From positions 30,001-62,784 of the forward strand of contig JAQGDQ010001099.1 in NCBI GenBank assembly GCA_030141605.1: 32,784 nt of DNA, written 5' to 3'. Below are positions 1 through 11,452 of this stretch, in pieces; position 1 is the first letter of the stretch, and each line of letters starts with the position of its first letter. This DNA comes from Tubiluchus corallicola (Eukaryota; Priapulida; Priapulimorpha; Priapulimorphida; Tubiluchidae). The notes beneath the pieces were generated by a model, which saw only the letters and a program-made list of their open reading frames with translations, searched no databases and was not told where the DNA came from. The position numbers and the translations under genes were made by a program.

Positions 1-375
<375 letters not shown>

Positions 376-554
376 TCTCACAAATCCTATCAATCTTCCT
401 CCATTTCACTAATTGTTAAACAGTTAAACAGTGAGGCGTTAGTTCAAAGCTTAATTCAACTCACGTAAACAATTGGGATTACAGCTTTATCGAAGCCAAC
501 TTAAAACACAAAACAAACGAGCGAGACCATCTCGCTTCCAATGGCTTCACTTAC

Positions 555-716
555 GTCAAAACTTCTCTTGATGGCTTCAATCTGCATCACGTTGAACAGT
601 TTCATGTCGTGTTCATCCACCAGCTTGTCGCTGTAGACGCGCTGAGACTCGTGCATGTACAGACGCACCAGATCCAGCGGCGTCTTTACGCATTCGGCAG
701 TTGCAAACAGTATGCC
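555..716 (-). CDS. Dynein heavy chain exon: AAA3-AAA4 linker region
   Basis: Internal exon, 162 bp or 54 codons, phase 0 at both ends. The acceptor (tttcag) lies at 717-722 and the donor (gtaagt) at 549-554, both read on the minus strand. It begins GILFATAECVKTPLDLVRLY and ends EAIKRSFD. This is the stretch after the AAA3 NIFQ motif in axonemal dynein heavy chains, where a conserved arginine/leucine-rich helix leads to AAA4. It follows the exon at 1911-2150 on the same strand. Its next partner in protein order is 3318-3511 on the plus strand, joining SFD to DIEE in phase. Family assignment comes from the match to the outer-arm beta heavy chain pattern. Which paralogue (DNAH9, 11 or 17-like) cannot be settled here. 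Confidence 0.93.
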
Positions 717-722
717 CTGAAA

Positions 723-1904
<1,182 letters not shown>

Positions 1905-1910
1905 ACCCAC

Positions 1911-2150
1911 CTGAAAAATGTTGGACAAATCCCGGAGGTTGAACAGGTAATGAAACTTGATGGCCGTCGGCAGGAAGGTGGCGCACATCTTCTGATGCAG
2001 CGACCTCGCCGCGGCGACCAGCGTGCCGCTGATCTTCTGCACGGCGAGCGAGATCTTCTCGTGGGCGAGGTGCTGCGACAGGATGCTGTTGTAGATGGTG
2101 TTCAGGGCGTCTGAACCCGGGAAGCTGACCGCGAACACGCAGAAGTGTCG
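1911..2150 (-). CDS. Dynein heavy chain exon: end of AAA3
   Basis: Internal exon, 240 bp or 80 codons, phase 0 at both ends. Acceptor gtttcag lies at 2151-2157 and donor gtgggt at 1905-1910 (minus strand). It opens RHFCVFAVSFPG and closes FHYLFNLRDLSNIFQ. These are hallmark phrases of the AAA3 module of axonemal dynein heavy chains: the arginine-containing RHF segment after sensor I, and the FNLRDLSNIFQ segment near the end of the module. AAA3 nucleotide state gates motor release from microtubules in dyneins generally (family knowledge). It splices in phase to 555-716. It lies on the opposite strand to the AAA4 exon at 3318, which should come two exons later in the same transcript. Confidence 0.95.
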
Positions 2151-2206
2151 CTGAAACAAATGTACGTTTGATACGTGTTATTGCAATGACCGGTGGACAG
2201 AAGTGT

Positions 2207-2842
2207 TGCTTGCAAACCAAAATCGTCCACAAGTCGGCATAGTCAAAACTACGTTATGATGCTTCAAAGTTGAATGCACTAAAATTTGGTCAATTTTATA
2301 AAAACCACTGCTAAATATATTCCGGTTTTATATTCTAGCATCAAATTATCAAGAAAATGTTAAAAAATACCAAAAACCAATTTATTAACCCCGTGCCCAC
2401 TTTCCTGATTATAAACTAGTACTGCAATTACAAAAAACTTGTATTTTCAAACTCTGATGGCAGCTCATGGAAGCAGCCATTTTGCTTTGGTTTTTTTCTG
2501 TTGTCGAACCCAGATCTTCGTCAGGAAGAGCCATCTACTGGATTTAAACATAACTACAATGTGTTCTTGCAAAGTCCGTAGCAACCAACATCAGTACGGT
2601 TGCTAAGCGTTTTGAAGAAACGCGACAAAAAACAATGGCTGACTTTAACAGTGATTTTCTCAAGATTATGTTTTTCACTGTGCAGCCTGCACCTCAACTT
2701 CAACGTGGATTATCTCAGCTTAGAAATAACATAGAGTGATGAACTTGGTATCAAAATGATCCTCATGAAATGAAGATTCAGGATATGTGAATAACTAGAA
2801 AAGGTTAATTGATGACTTATGGACGATTTTGCTATGCAAGCA
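2207..2842 (+). mobile_element. Non-autonomous DNA transposon (MITE-like), family A, copy 1
   Basis: A 636-bp element bounded by terminal inverted repeats of about 30 bp. The left end starts TGCTTGCAAACCAAAATCGT; the right end reads, as its reverse complement, TGCTTGCATAGCAAAATCGT. Nearly the whole interior matches, with many substitutions, the copies at 19124-19755 (inverted) and 25580-26211. No transposase ORF is present. Target duplications are not obvious, so the superfamily is unassigned. This copy is visibly more diverged from the other two than they are from each other. It sits 50 bp upstream of the acceptor of the AAA3 exon on the minus strand. Confidence 0.85.
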
Positions 2843-2965
2843 CATAAATCATCAGTGGACAGCACATGGGTCCACTAAAAGCTTCATAACAAATATGGAA
2901 AGTCACACTGTGGATAAAATACATTTTACAAGAGGTAAGTGATGAAGCTAATAATGGGTCTGATT
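2843..2965. other. Short unique AT-rich sequence and inferred orientation breakpoint
   Basis: No coding signal. Between the transposon end and the start of the GA tract the gene switches from minus-strand to plus-strand exons, so the breakpoint of the inversion or misjoin must lie near here or inside the following GA tract. Confidence 0.5.
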
Positions 2966-2996
<31 letters not shown>

Positions 2997-3275
2997 AAGA
3001 GAGAGGGGGAGACAGAGAAGAAAGAAAGATGGACAGAGAGGGGGTGGAAGAGAAAGGAAAGAGAGACAGAGAGGGGGAGGAAGAGAAAGGAAGAGAGAGG
3101 GGGAGGAGGGAGGAAGAGAGAGACGAGAGAGAGAGAAACAGATAGAGAGAGAGAGAGAGAGAGAGAGGCAGACAGAGAAAGAGAGAAAGAGAGAGAGAAA
3201 CAGATAGAGAAAGAGAGAGAGAGAGAGAAAGAATGAGAGAGAGAGAGAGAAAGAAGCAGAGAAAGAAAGAGCAAT
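2966..3275. repeat. GA-rich low-complexity tract
   Basis: Imperfect GA/GGA/GAAA purine tract on the plus strand, pyrimidine on the minus strand. It ends about 40 bp before the exon at 3318. A good branch-point match (ctaac, 3282-3286) lies between the tract and that exon, so the acceptor region is intact. The leucine/serine-rich minus-strand ORFs and arginine/glutamate-rich plus-strand ORFs here are repeat translations. Confidence 0.95.
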
Positions 3276-3317
3276 ACTTCCCTAACATGCTTGATAAAAT
3301 GTTTTTTATCATGGAAG

Positions 3318-3511
3318 GATATAGAAGAGAAGGAACTGACCGCACAACCAAATCTCTTGTGCCACTTTGCCTCCGGGGTCGGCGACAACAAGTACCTTGC
3401 TGTGCCAAGTTGGCAGAAGCTGAATAAAATCCTCGTCGACGCTCTAGACGGTTACAACGAACTCAACGCTGCCATGAATTTAGTCCTCTTTGAAGATGCC
3501 ATGCAACATGT
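3318..3511 (+). CDS. Dynein heavy chain exon A: start of AAA4
   Basis: Internal exon of 194 bp starting in phase 0 and ending with two bases of a split codon. Upstream are the branch point ctaac at 3282 and acceptor atggaag; the donor is gtaagc at 3512. The translation DIEEKELTAQPNLLCHFASG continues through VPSWQKLNKILVDALDGYNE to VLFEDAMQH. This is the canonical N-terminal part of axonemal dynein AAA4, containing the CHFA and NLVLFEDAM signatures. The start was chosen because it joins in phase to SFD of exon 555-716, giving the family-typical FDDIEE. Its donor leads over a 3-kb minisatellite intron to exon B, where the split codon becomes valine. Confidence 0.95.
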
Positions 3512-3806
3512 GTAAGCAACATCTTGAAACATTTACTCTCATTGCCAGATCCAAATTGCTTGAGTTATTAACAGGCTAAACCAGGCTAAACCATCTGACT
3601 AGCCGGGCCACATTAAACTTTCCCGCAATTCCTGCAGGCCACAGGCAGTTTGATCAAGAAGCCAAGTACAGAAAGGCCTAATAACGATTTTTTTTGCATC
3701 CGACCTGCGTACATCATTACTACTACACTCAAGAAACTATTTTAGAAGTTATTAAAATTTATATTACAAACCATATATTTCTACTTTCAGGACAGATAGT
3801 GGTAAT
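3512..3806 (+). other. Intron A, unique part
   Basis: AT-rich intronic sequence before the 41-bp minisatellite. I see nothing else in it. Confidence 0.7.
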
Positions 3807-6430
3807 TTCATTACAATGCATATTAGTAATGTGTATCACACAGTGTGTTCATTACAATGCATATTAGTAATGTGCATCACACAGTCAGTTCATTACAATG
3901 CATATTAGTAATGTGTATCACACAGTCTGTTCATTACAATGCATATTAGTAATGTGCATCACACAGTCTGTTCATTACAATGCATATTAGTAATGTGTAT
4001 CACACAGTCTGTTCATTACAGTGCATATTAGTAATGTGCATCACACAGTCTGTTCATTACAATGCATATTAGTAATGTGCATCACACAGTCTGTTCATTA
4101 CAATGCATATTAGTAATGTGCATCACACAGTCTGTTCATTACAATGCATATTAGTAATGTGCATCACACAGTCTGTTCATTACAATGCATATTAGTAATG
4201 TGCATCACACAGTCTGTTCATTACAATGCATATTAGTAATGTGCATCACACAGTCTGTTCATTACAATGCATATTAGTAATGTGCATCACACAGTCTGTT
4301 CATTACAATGCATATTAGTAATGTGTATCACACAGTCTGTTCATTACAATGCATATTAGTAATGTGCATAACACAGTCGTTCATTACAATGCATATTAGT
4401 AATGTGATAACAGTCTGTTCATTACAATGCATATTAGTAAGTGCATCACACAGTCTGTTCATACATGCATATTAGTAATGGCATCACACAGTCTGTTCAT
4501 TACAATGCATATTAGTAATGTGCATCACACAGTCTGTTCATTACAATGCATATTAGTAATGTGCATCACACAGTCTGTTCATTACAATGCATATTAGTAA
4601 TGTGCATCACACAGTCTGTTCATTACAATGCATATTAGTAATGTGCATCACACAGTCTGTTCATTACAATGCATATTAGTAATGTGCATCACACAGTCTG
4701 TTCATTACAATGCATATTAGTAATGTGCATCACACAGTCTGTTCATTACAATGCATATTAGTAATGTGTATCACACAGTCTGTTCATTACAATGCATATT
4801 AGTAATGTGCATAACACAGTCTGTTCATTACAATGCATATTAGTAATGTGCATAACACAGTCTGTTCATTACAATGCATATTAGTAATGTGCATCACACA
4901 GTCTGTTCATTACAATGCATATTAGTAATGTGCATCACACAGTCTGTTCATTACAATGCATATTAGTAATGTGTATCACACAGTCTGTTCATTACAATGC
5001 ATATTAGTAATGTGCATCACACAGTCTGTTCATTGTATTAGTAATGTGCATCACACAGTCTGTTCATTACAATGCATATTAGTAATGTGTATCACACAGT
5101 CTGTTCATTACAATGCATATTAGTAATGTGCATAACACAGTCTGTTCATTACAATGCATATTAGTAATGTGCATCACACAGTCTGTTCATTACAATGCAT
5201 ATTAGTAATGTGCATCACACAGTCTGTTCATTACAATGCATATTAGTAATGTGCATCACACAGTCTGTTCATTACAATGCATATTAGTAATGTGCATCAC
5301 ACAGTCTGTTCATTACAATGCATATTAGTAATGTGCATCACACAGTCTGTTCATTACAATGCATATTAGTAATGTGTATCACACAGTCTGTTCATTACAA
5401 TGCATATTGTGTGCATCACACAGTCTGTTCATTACAATGCATATTAGTAATGTGCATCACACAGTCTGTTCATTACAATGCATATTAGTAATGTGCATCA
5501 CACAGTCTGTTCATTGCATATTAGTAATGTCACACACACACATATTAGTAATGGCATCACACAGTCTGTTCATTACAATGCATATTAGTAATGTGCATCA
5601 CACAGTCTGTTCATTACAATGCATATTAGTAATGTGCATCACACAGTCTGTTCATTACAATGCATATTAGTAATGTGCATCACACAGTCTGTTCATTACA
5701 ATGCATATTAGTAATGTGCATCACACAGTCTGTTCATTACAATGCATATTAGTAATGTGCATCACACAGTCTGTTCATTACAATGCATATTAGTAATGTG
5801 TATCACACAGTCTGTTCATTACAATGCATATTAGTAATGTGCATCACACAGTCTGTTCATTACAATGCATATTAGTAATGTGCATCACACAGTCTGTTCA
5901 TTACAATGCATATTAGTAATGTGCATCACACAGTCTGTTCATTACAATGCATATTAGTAATGTGTATCACACAGTCTGTTCATTACAATGCATATTAGTA
6001 ATGTGCATCACACAGTCTGTTCATTACAATGCATATTAGTAATGTGCATCACACAGTCTGTTCATTACAATGCATATTAGTAATGTGCATCACACAGTCT
6101 GTTCATTACAATGCATATTAGTAATGTGCATCACACAGTCTGTTCATTACAATGCATATTAGTAATGTGCATCACACAGTCTGTTCATTACAATGCATAT
6201 TAGTAATGTGCATCACACAGTCTGTTCATTACAATGCATATTAGTAATGTGTATCACACAGTCTGTTCATTACAATGCATATTAGTAATGTGCATCACAC
6301 AGTCTGTTCATTACAATGCATATTAGTAATGTGCATCACACAGTCTGTTCATTACAATGCATATTAGTAATGTGCATCACACAGTCTGTTCATTAGAATG
6401 CATATTAGTAATGTGTATCACACAGTCTGT
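3807..6430. repeat. 41-bp minisatellite, about 64 copies
   Basis: Tandem repeat with a strict 41-bp period: ttcattacaatgcatattag, then taatgtgcatcacacagtct, then g. Most copies differ only at one C/T position (gcatcaca or gtatcaca). A few have small deletions, near 4400-4470, 5030 and 5510-5560. Each unit contains an imperfect inverted repeat, ATTAC(...)GTAAT around ATGCAT. It fills most of intron A. Short open frames across it (for example 5359-5670) are repeat translations. Confidence 0.98.
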
Positions 6431-6537
6431 GTAGTACAGTGACATTAAGCGGCTATAGTTTACGTCGCAAACTTACTTTAAAGTTATTCCAAGTTTCATC
6501 TTTTCTCAAATTTTTTCATTACTTTTTTCTCATGAAG
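6431..6537 (+). other. Intron A 3' end with pyrimidine tract and acceptor
   Basis: Unique sequence with several T-rich runs (cttttctcaaattttttc, acttttttct), ending in the acceptor catgaag immediately before exon B at 6538. Confidence 0.75.
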
Positions 6538-6700
6538 ATGTCGCATCAGTCGCATCTTGGAGTCGCCTCGCGGTAACGCGTTGCTGGTCGGAGTCGGAGG
6601 CAGCGGAAAGCAGAGCCTCGCTCGTCTCGCTGCGTACATCGCTGGCTTGGAGGTGTTCCAAATTACCCTCGGGAAGGGATACGGAATTCCGGATCTAAAG
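6538..6700 (+). CDS. Dynein heavy chain exon B: AAA4 Walker A
   Basis: Exon of 163 bp. The first base completes the valine codon split with exon A, and the end is phase 0 at DLK, with donor gtttgc at 6701. The product reads [16 protein letters not shown], then [14 protein letters not shown], then [14 protein letters not shown], then [19 protein letters not shown] is the AAA4 P-loop, with the invariant lysine and a Q-S pair in place of the usual S/T after it, as in other axonemal chains. AAA4 binds nucleotide and modulates the AAA1 motor cycle (family knowledge). The P-loop is intact, so there is no sign of decay. Confidence 0.97.
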
Positions 6701-6804
6701 GTTTGCTTAACTTTCTTCATCGCAGCTGATTCTAGAGATTTTTGTTTTCAAATTGACAAAGCGGCAACAGTCGGGGGGGCGGGGGTGTTAACTAATAGGC
6801 TGAC

Positions 6805-7500
6805 TCATAGCACTGCAATGCATTGTTAATTTGTAATTTTATAACTTGTATTTTGTTTTACTGTGTCAATTGGATGAATAAATATATCTAATCCACCATC
6901 GTTGTCATCTTCATCATCATCAACAACATCAACAACAACAACAACATCATCAGCATCATCATCATCAACTCCATCATCATCATCATCAACAACATCAGCA
7001 TCAACATCATCATCTCCATCATCATCATCATCATCATCAACAACAACAACAACAACAACAACATCATCATCATCAGCATCATCATCATTATCATCTTCTC
7101 ACATCCATTTTCTTTGGTCCAATTAACGTATTTGTTGTTGTTCACGTCATTAATTTAGTCTTATCCAAGTTGAGCGAAGCTTGTAGGTTAAATTGTTCTG
7201 CTACGCTCATAGCACTGCATTGCATTGTTAATTCGTAATCGTATAACTTGTCTTTTGTTACATTGTGCTAAATGGATGAATAAATAAATCTAAATCACCA
7301 TTGTTGTTGTCATCATCATCATCATCATCAACATCTTCCTTATCGTCTTCTCACATCATTTGCTTCGCTCCAATTAACGTAATTTTACTTGTTTATGTCA
7401 TTAATGAAGTCTTATCCACGTTTATTTCCTCTGCTATGCTCATAGCACTGCATTGCATTGTTAATTCGTAATCGTATAACTCGTTATGTTTGTGCTAAAT
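6805..7500 (+). repeat. Dispersed repeat modules with embedded (TCA/ACA)n microsatellites, intron B
   Basis: A module recurs at about 6805-7126, 7200-7380 and 7438-7490. It starts tcatagcactgcaatgcatt, continues through a gttaattcgtaatcgtataac phrase and a ggatgaataaat phrase, and then enters TCATCA/ACAACA microsatellite. After the microsatellite a second constant phrase (ccaattaacgta, then cattaatttagtcttatcca) leads to the next module. The same modules recur in the spacer at about 21070-21650. The gaataaata-type 3' phrase followed by a microsatellite resembles the tail of a non-LTR retroposon, but I cannot assign a family. Long serine/threonine or methionine ORFs here are microsatellite translations. 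Confidence 0.75.
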
Positions 7501-7582
7501 GTACGAGTAATAGCACACGTAATAGCAAATGTAATAGCAAATGTAATAGCAAATCTGAATGTGAAATACTTTGCTATTTTAG

Positions 7583-7738
7583 GCCGACCTGGCTGCTCTC
7601 TACTTGAAAGCGGGCTTGAAGAACATCGGCGTCATGTTTCTGATGACGGACGCTCAAGTGGCCGACGAGAAATTCCTGGTCCTCATCAACGACTTGCTGG
7701 CTTCCGGAGAGATCCCGGATTTATTCCCGGATGACGAG
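7583..7738 (+). CDS. Dynein heavy chain exon C: AAA4 Walker B
   Basis: Exon of 156 bp or 52 codons, phase 0 at both ends, after acceptor gctattttag. It reads [16 protein letters not shown], then [16 protein letters not shown], then [27 protein letters not shown] is the AAA4 Walker B region. Joining to exon D requires ...DDE followed by IENII. The base pair after DDE is GC (gcgagt), so this intron appears to use a GC-AG boundary. The only in-frame GT alternative, six bases on (after gcgagt), would insert Ala-Ser into a conserved stretch and is a weak donor. Confidence 0.95.
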
Positions 7739-7804
7739 GCGAGTGTCTGGAGAAAAATTTTGGTTTTTTTTCGCAACTGCAAACTAATTACATTTTTCTA
7801 ATGA

Positions 7805-8155
7805 TTAGAAAAGGTCTTTCGTTCGCTTAATTATCTTTTTTAAATTAAGTTAATTAATTATTAAGTAATTAGATTTAATTAAGATTAGATTTAATAATTA
7901 AATCTAATTAATTAGATTATGTGTTCATTCGCTTAATTATCTCTTTTTAAATTAAGTTAATTAATTATTAAGTAACTAGATTTAATTAAGATTAGATTTC
8001 ATAATTAAATCTAATTAATTATTTAGATTATGTGTTCGTTCGCTTAATTATCTTTTTTTAAATTAAGTTAATTAATTATTAAGTAATTAGATTTAATTAA
8101 GATTAGATTTCATAATCTTAATTAATTAATTAGCTCTTTTTTACTTAATTTCTTT
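7805..8155. repeat. AT-rich tandem repeat, about 110-bp unit, three copies
   Basis: Three successive copies start near 7819, 7926 and 8037 with ttcgcttaattatct. Each continues through runs of ttaattaa-type sequence (aagttaattaattattaagt, then agatttaattaagattagat). It fills most of intron C. The sequence is highly self-complementary (TTAATTAA motifs). Confidence 0.85.
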
Positions 8156-8165
8156 CGTTGTTTAG

Positions 8166-8276
8166 ATAGAGAACATCATCGGAGCTTTAAGGAACGAAGT
8201 CAGGCAGCAAGGCATGATAGACAGCCGTGAGAACTGCTGGCGCTACTTCATCGATCGAGTTCGTAGAATGCTAAAG
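8166..8276 (+). CDS. Dynein heavy chain exon D: AAA4 distal segment
   Basis: Exon of 111 bp or 37 codons, phase 0 at both ends. Acceptor is ttgtttag (ends 8165) and donor gtactc starts at 8277. It reads IENIIGALRNEVRQQGMIDS, then RENCWRYFIDRVRRMLK. The ENCW(K/R)(F/Y)FIDR(V/I)RR motif is diagnostic of axonemal dynein AAA4 after Walker B. It joins exon E as ...[12 protein letters not shown], the family-typical sequence before sensor I. Confidence 0.96.
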
Positions 8277-8481
8277 GTACTCCGCAATTTGAGATGGAAT
8301 TTGCGTGTAAATCTTGGCACACGACCGGTGTCGTCATACAGTAGTAGAAAGTGTGCCTGTATTCACAGTTGCTGTATTCTGGGTCTTTTCCTGGGACTTG
8401 CTGTATTTTGGTAAAATAGATGAGTTTCTAAAGATCGCCAACGGCTTCAACAGTAATGTGACTTTGTAAATACTGTTTTAG

Positions 8482-8720
8482 TTTTGTCCCGCCTATCTCT
8501 ATTGTGAACTTATGGTTGTTTATGTAATGAGCAGATTAAACAATTACTTGTGGTGTATTAGAAAGAAACACTACTAACCTAGTTTCTACATTAGCGTTAT
8601 TAATTACGTGTATTTGCATAGCATGTATATTCAAGCAGGCTGCGCAGCCTTGCACCTGTTCGTTATGTGGCACTTATATAAAAGATGCTCTCGTTAACTG
8701 CCTGTGGTGTGACAAAAAGT
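8482..8720 (+). repeat. Dispersed repeat, family B, copy 1 (intron D)
   Basis: About 240 bp starting gttttgtcccgcctatctct and running through acttatataaaagatgctct to ctgcctgtgg. It is a clear, diverged direct copy of 9493-9733 on the other side of exon E. No terminal inverted repeats or coding capacity could be recognised; class unknown. Confidence 0.8.
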
Positions 8721-9134
8721 GGCCCTTTACAGACATTGCAAATACAAAAATATCATAATCAAAGAGTTTTGTTTGTTAATGTCATAAGTATTATTGTGTT
8801 TTTGTGTGAGATAAGCAAAACTTAAGAGGGTATCGCAACAATGTGGGGTATTCCTCATACGCATTGTTAACGTGAATAAACATGTTAGATAAACATGTCA
8901 AAACAGAGCAAAATTTAGTTATAAATTGCCAGGTTGCTCGTCTTGCGTCCTCCGTGCCTGTGGAACAGGTGCTGAGATGGTAAAAAGCACCTACAAGACT
9001 GTCGAAACCATTACATCCCATCATATTTATTGATGCCAGTGTGCAATGGCTTCGTAACGGACAGAACCATTACGGCGAAGGGGTGGGGGTGAAAACACGC
9101 CGTTTCTCTAGCGATACAATATTGTTTTCATTAG
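8721..9134 (+). other. Intron D, remaining part
   Basis: Non-coding sequence. It includes a phrase (aacaggtgctgagatggtaa, about 8961) that resembles one near 14961 in intron G, suggesting fragments of another dispersed repeat. The acceptor of exon E is attgttttcattag, ending at 9134. Confidence 0.5.
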
Positions 9135-9296
9135 GTTGTGCTGTGTTTTTCTCCCGTGGGAGCGACTCTGCGAATTCGCGGACGAAAGTTCCCCGCCATC
9201 GTTAACTGCACGGCGATTGATTGGTTCCACGAATGGCCCCAAGAGGCGCTGGTGTCCGTCAGCCGCCGCTTCATAGGCGAGATCGAAATTTTGTCG
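9135..9296 (+). CDS. Dynein heavy chain exon E: AAA4 sensor I region
   Basis: Exon of 162 bp or 54 codons, phase 0 at both ends, with donor gtaagt at 9297. It reads [20 protein letters not shown], then [19 protein letters not shown], then [21 protein letters not shown] and NCT(A/S)IDWFHEWP are among the most conserved strings of axonemal heavy chains, near sensor I of AAA4. The end of the exon is less conserved and joins [15 protein letters not shown] in exon F. The exon is framed by two direct copies of a dispersed repeat (8482 and 9493). Confidence 0.97.
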
Positions 9297-9492
9297 GTAA
9301 GTCGCCGTTTGTCGTGTGTTTAGACTTTTGATTTGTATGATTGAATAATGTATTTACAAGCAATGGTACAGGCTGTTTCTGCTTGCGTTCAACAAACATA
9401 GGGGACATACAACGATGTAAAATTTTCGTCCGATTTCGAAGACCTACTTACCCAGGGGCGTATCAACACTTTACGACGCCCAAGGCTGACAG

Positions 9493-9733
9493 TTTTGTCC
9501 CGCCCATCTCTATTGTGAATTTATGATTGTTTATGTAATGAGCAGATTAAATAATTACTTGTGGTGTATTAGAAACACTATTTACCTAGTTTCTACGTTG
9601 GCGTTATTAATTACATGCTTTTGCATAGCGCTTATATTTGAGCAGGCTGTGCAACTGATTGTTGTTTACTACCTTGCACCTGTTCGTTATGTTGCACTTA
9701 TATAAAAGCTGCTCTCAGTAACTGCCTGTGGCG
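9493..9733 (+). repeat. Dispersed repeat, family B, copy 2 (intron E)
   Basis: Direct repeat of 8482-8720, sharing gttttgtcccgcc, the gagcagatta phrase, cctagtttctac, acttatataaaag and ctgcctgtgg. The ORFs at 9341-9705 fall in this non-coding repeat and its flank. Confidence 0.8.
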
Positions 9734-9854
9734 TGATTAAATGCGCGCTTTGCGTGAGTGTGAAATTATACACATTTTCCGAGGAGAAAAAGGATTTTTC
9801 TAAAACGTGACACCCTGAAACTTTGGCGCCCTAAGTTATAGCTTAATTAGCCTA

Positions 9855-11452
9855 TTGGTACCAATGAACCAAACTTTTGTCTCAATTGTAGCTCCATAAC
9901 TAAGCCTGTTAAGTGTCGTTAACATACGGTACCAATGAACCAAACTTTTGTCTCAATTGTAGCTCCATAACTAAGCCTGTTAAGTGTCGTTAACATACGG
10001 TACCAATGAACCAAACTTTTGTCTCAATTGTAGCCCCATAATTTAGACTGTTCAGTGTCGTTAACATACGGTACCAATGAACCAAACTTTTGTCTCAATT
10101 GTAGCCCCATAATTTAGACTGTTCAGTGTTGTTAACATACGGTACCAATGAACCAAACTTTTGCCTCAATTGTAGCTCCATGACTAAGGCTGTTCAGTGT
10201 TGTTAACATACGGTACCAATGAACCAAACTTTTGCCTCAATTGTAGCTCCATGACTAAGGCTGTTCAGTGTTGTTAACATACGGTACCAATGAACCAAAC
10301 TTTTGTCTCAATTGTAGCTCCATGACTAAGGCTGTTCAGTGTTGTTAACATACTGTACCAATGAACCAAACTTTTGTCTCAATTGTAGCCCCTATAACTA
10401 AGGCTGTTTAGTGTTGTCAACATGCGGTACCAATGAACCAAATTTTGTCTCAATTGTAGCCCCATGACTAAGGCTGTTCAGTGTTGTTAACATACGGTAC
10501 CAATGAACCAAACTTTTGTCTCAATTGTAGCCCCATAACTAAGCCTGTTAAGTGTCGTTAACATACGGTACCAATGAACCAAACTTTTGTCTCAATTGTA
10601 GCCCCATGACTAAGGCTCTACAGTGTTGTTAACATACGGTACCAATGAATCAAACTTTTGTCTCAATTGTAGCCCCATAATTTAGACTGTTCAGTGTTGT
10701 TAACATACGGTACCAATGAACCAAACTTTTGTCTCAATTGTAGCCCCATAACTAAGACTGTTCAGTGTTGTTAACATACGATACCAATGAACCAAACTTT
10801 TGTCTCAATTGTAGCCCCATAACTAAGCCTGTAAAGTGTCGTTAACATACGGTACCAATGAACCAAACTTTTGCCTCAATTGTAGCTCCATAACTAAGGC
10901 TGTTCAGTGTTGTTAACATACGGTACCAATGAACCAAACTTTTGTCTCAATTGTAGCTCCATGACTAAGGCTGTTCAGTGTTGTTAACATACTGTACCAA
11001 TGAACCAAACTTTTGTCTCAATTGTAGCCCCATAACTAAGGCTGTTCAGTGTTGTCAACATGCAGTACCAATGAACCAAATTTTGTCTCAATTGTAGCCC
11101 CATGACTAAGGCTGTTCAGTGTTGTTAACATACGGTACCAATGAACCAAACTTTTGTCTCAATTGTAGCCCCATGACTAAGGCTGTACAGTGTTGTTAAC
11201 ATACGGTACCAATGAATCAAACTTTTGTCTCAATTGTAGCCCCATAATTTAGACTGTTCAGTGTTGTTAACATACGGTACCAATGAACCAAACTTTTGTC
11301 TCAATTGTAGCCCCATGACTAAGCCTGTACAGTGTTGTTAACATACGGTACCAATGAACCAAATTTTTGTCTCAATTGTAGCCCCATGACTAAGACTGTT
11401 CAGTGTTGTTAACATACAATACCAATGAACCAAACTTTTGTCTCAATTGCAG
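9855..11452 (+). repeat. 71-bp minisatellite, about 22 copies, ending in the exon F acceptor
   Basis: Tandem units with a 71-bp period, each starting taccaatgaaccaaactttt, then gtctcaattgtag, then a C/T-variable ccataactaag segment and tgttaacatacgg. The last, partial unit runs straight into exon F: its caattgcag is the real splice acceptor (ends 11452), and the other units carry caattgtag at the same place. The array therefore contains about 22 acceptor look-alikes upstream of the true site. Several units share paired variants, suggesting multi-unit duplications. Confidence 0.97.

Noticed and set aside
2926-3408. Overlapping plus and minus ORFs over the GA tract
   Set aside because: Low-complexity translations. 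Only the frame from 3318 on the plus strand is real, as the dynein exon.
3807-6430. Possible CRISPR-like array because of regular spacing
   Set aside because: The whole 41-bp unit is repeated without unique spacers, in a eukaryotic intron; it is a minisatellite.
6888-7145. Polymethionine and polyserine ORFs
   Set aside because: Translations of the (TCA)n microsatellite.
7739-7744. Alternative GT donor for exon C after gcgagt
   Set aside because: Weak consensus and inserts Ala-Ser into a conserved segment; the GC donor fits better, though not proven.
9341-9705. Two 60-residue ORFs in intron E
   Set aside because: They lie in the dispersed repeat and its flank, and show no domain.
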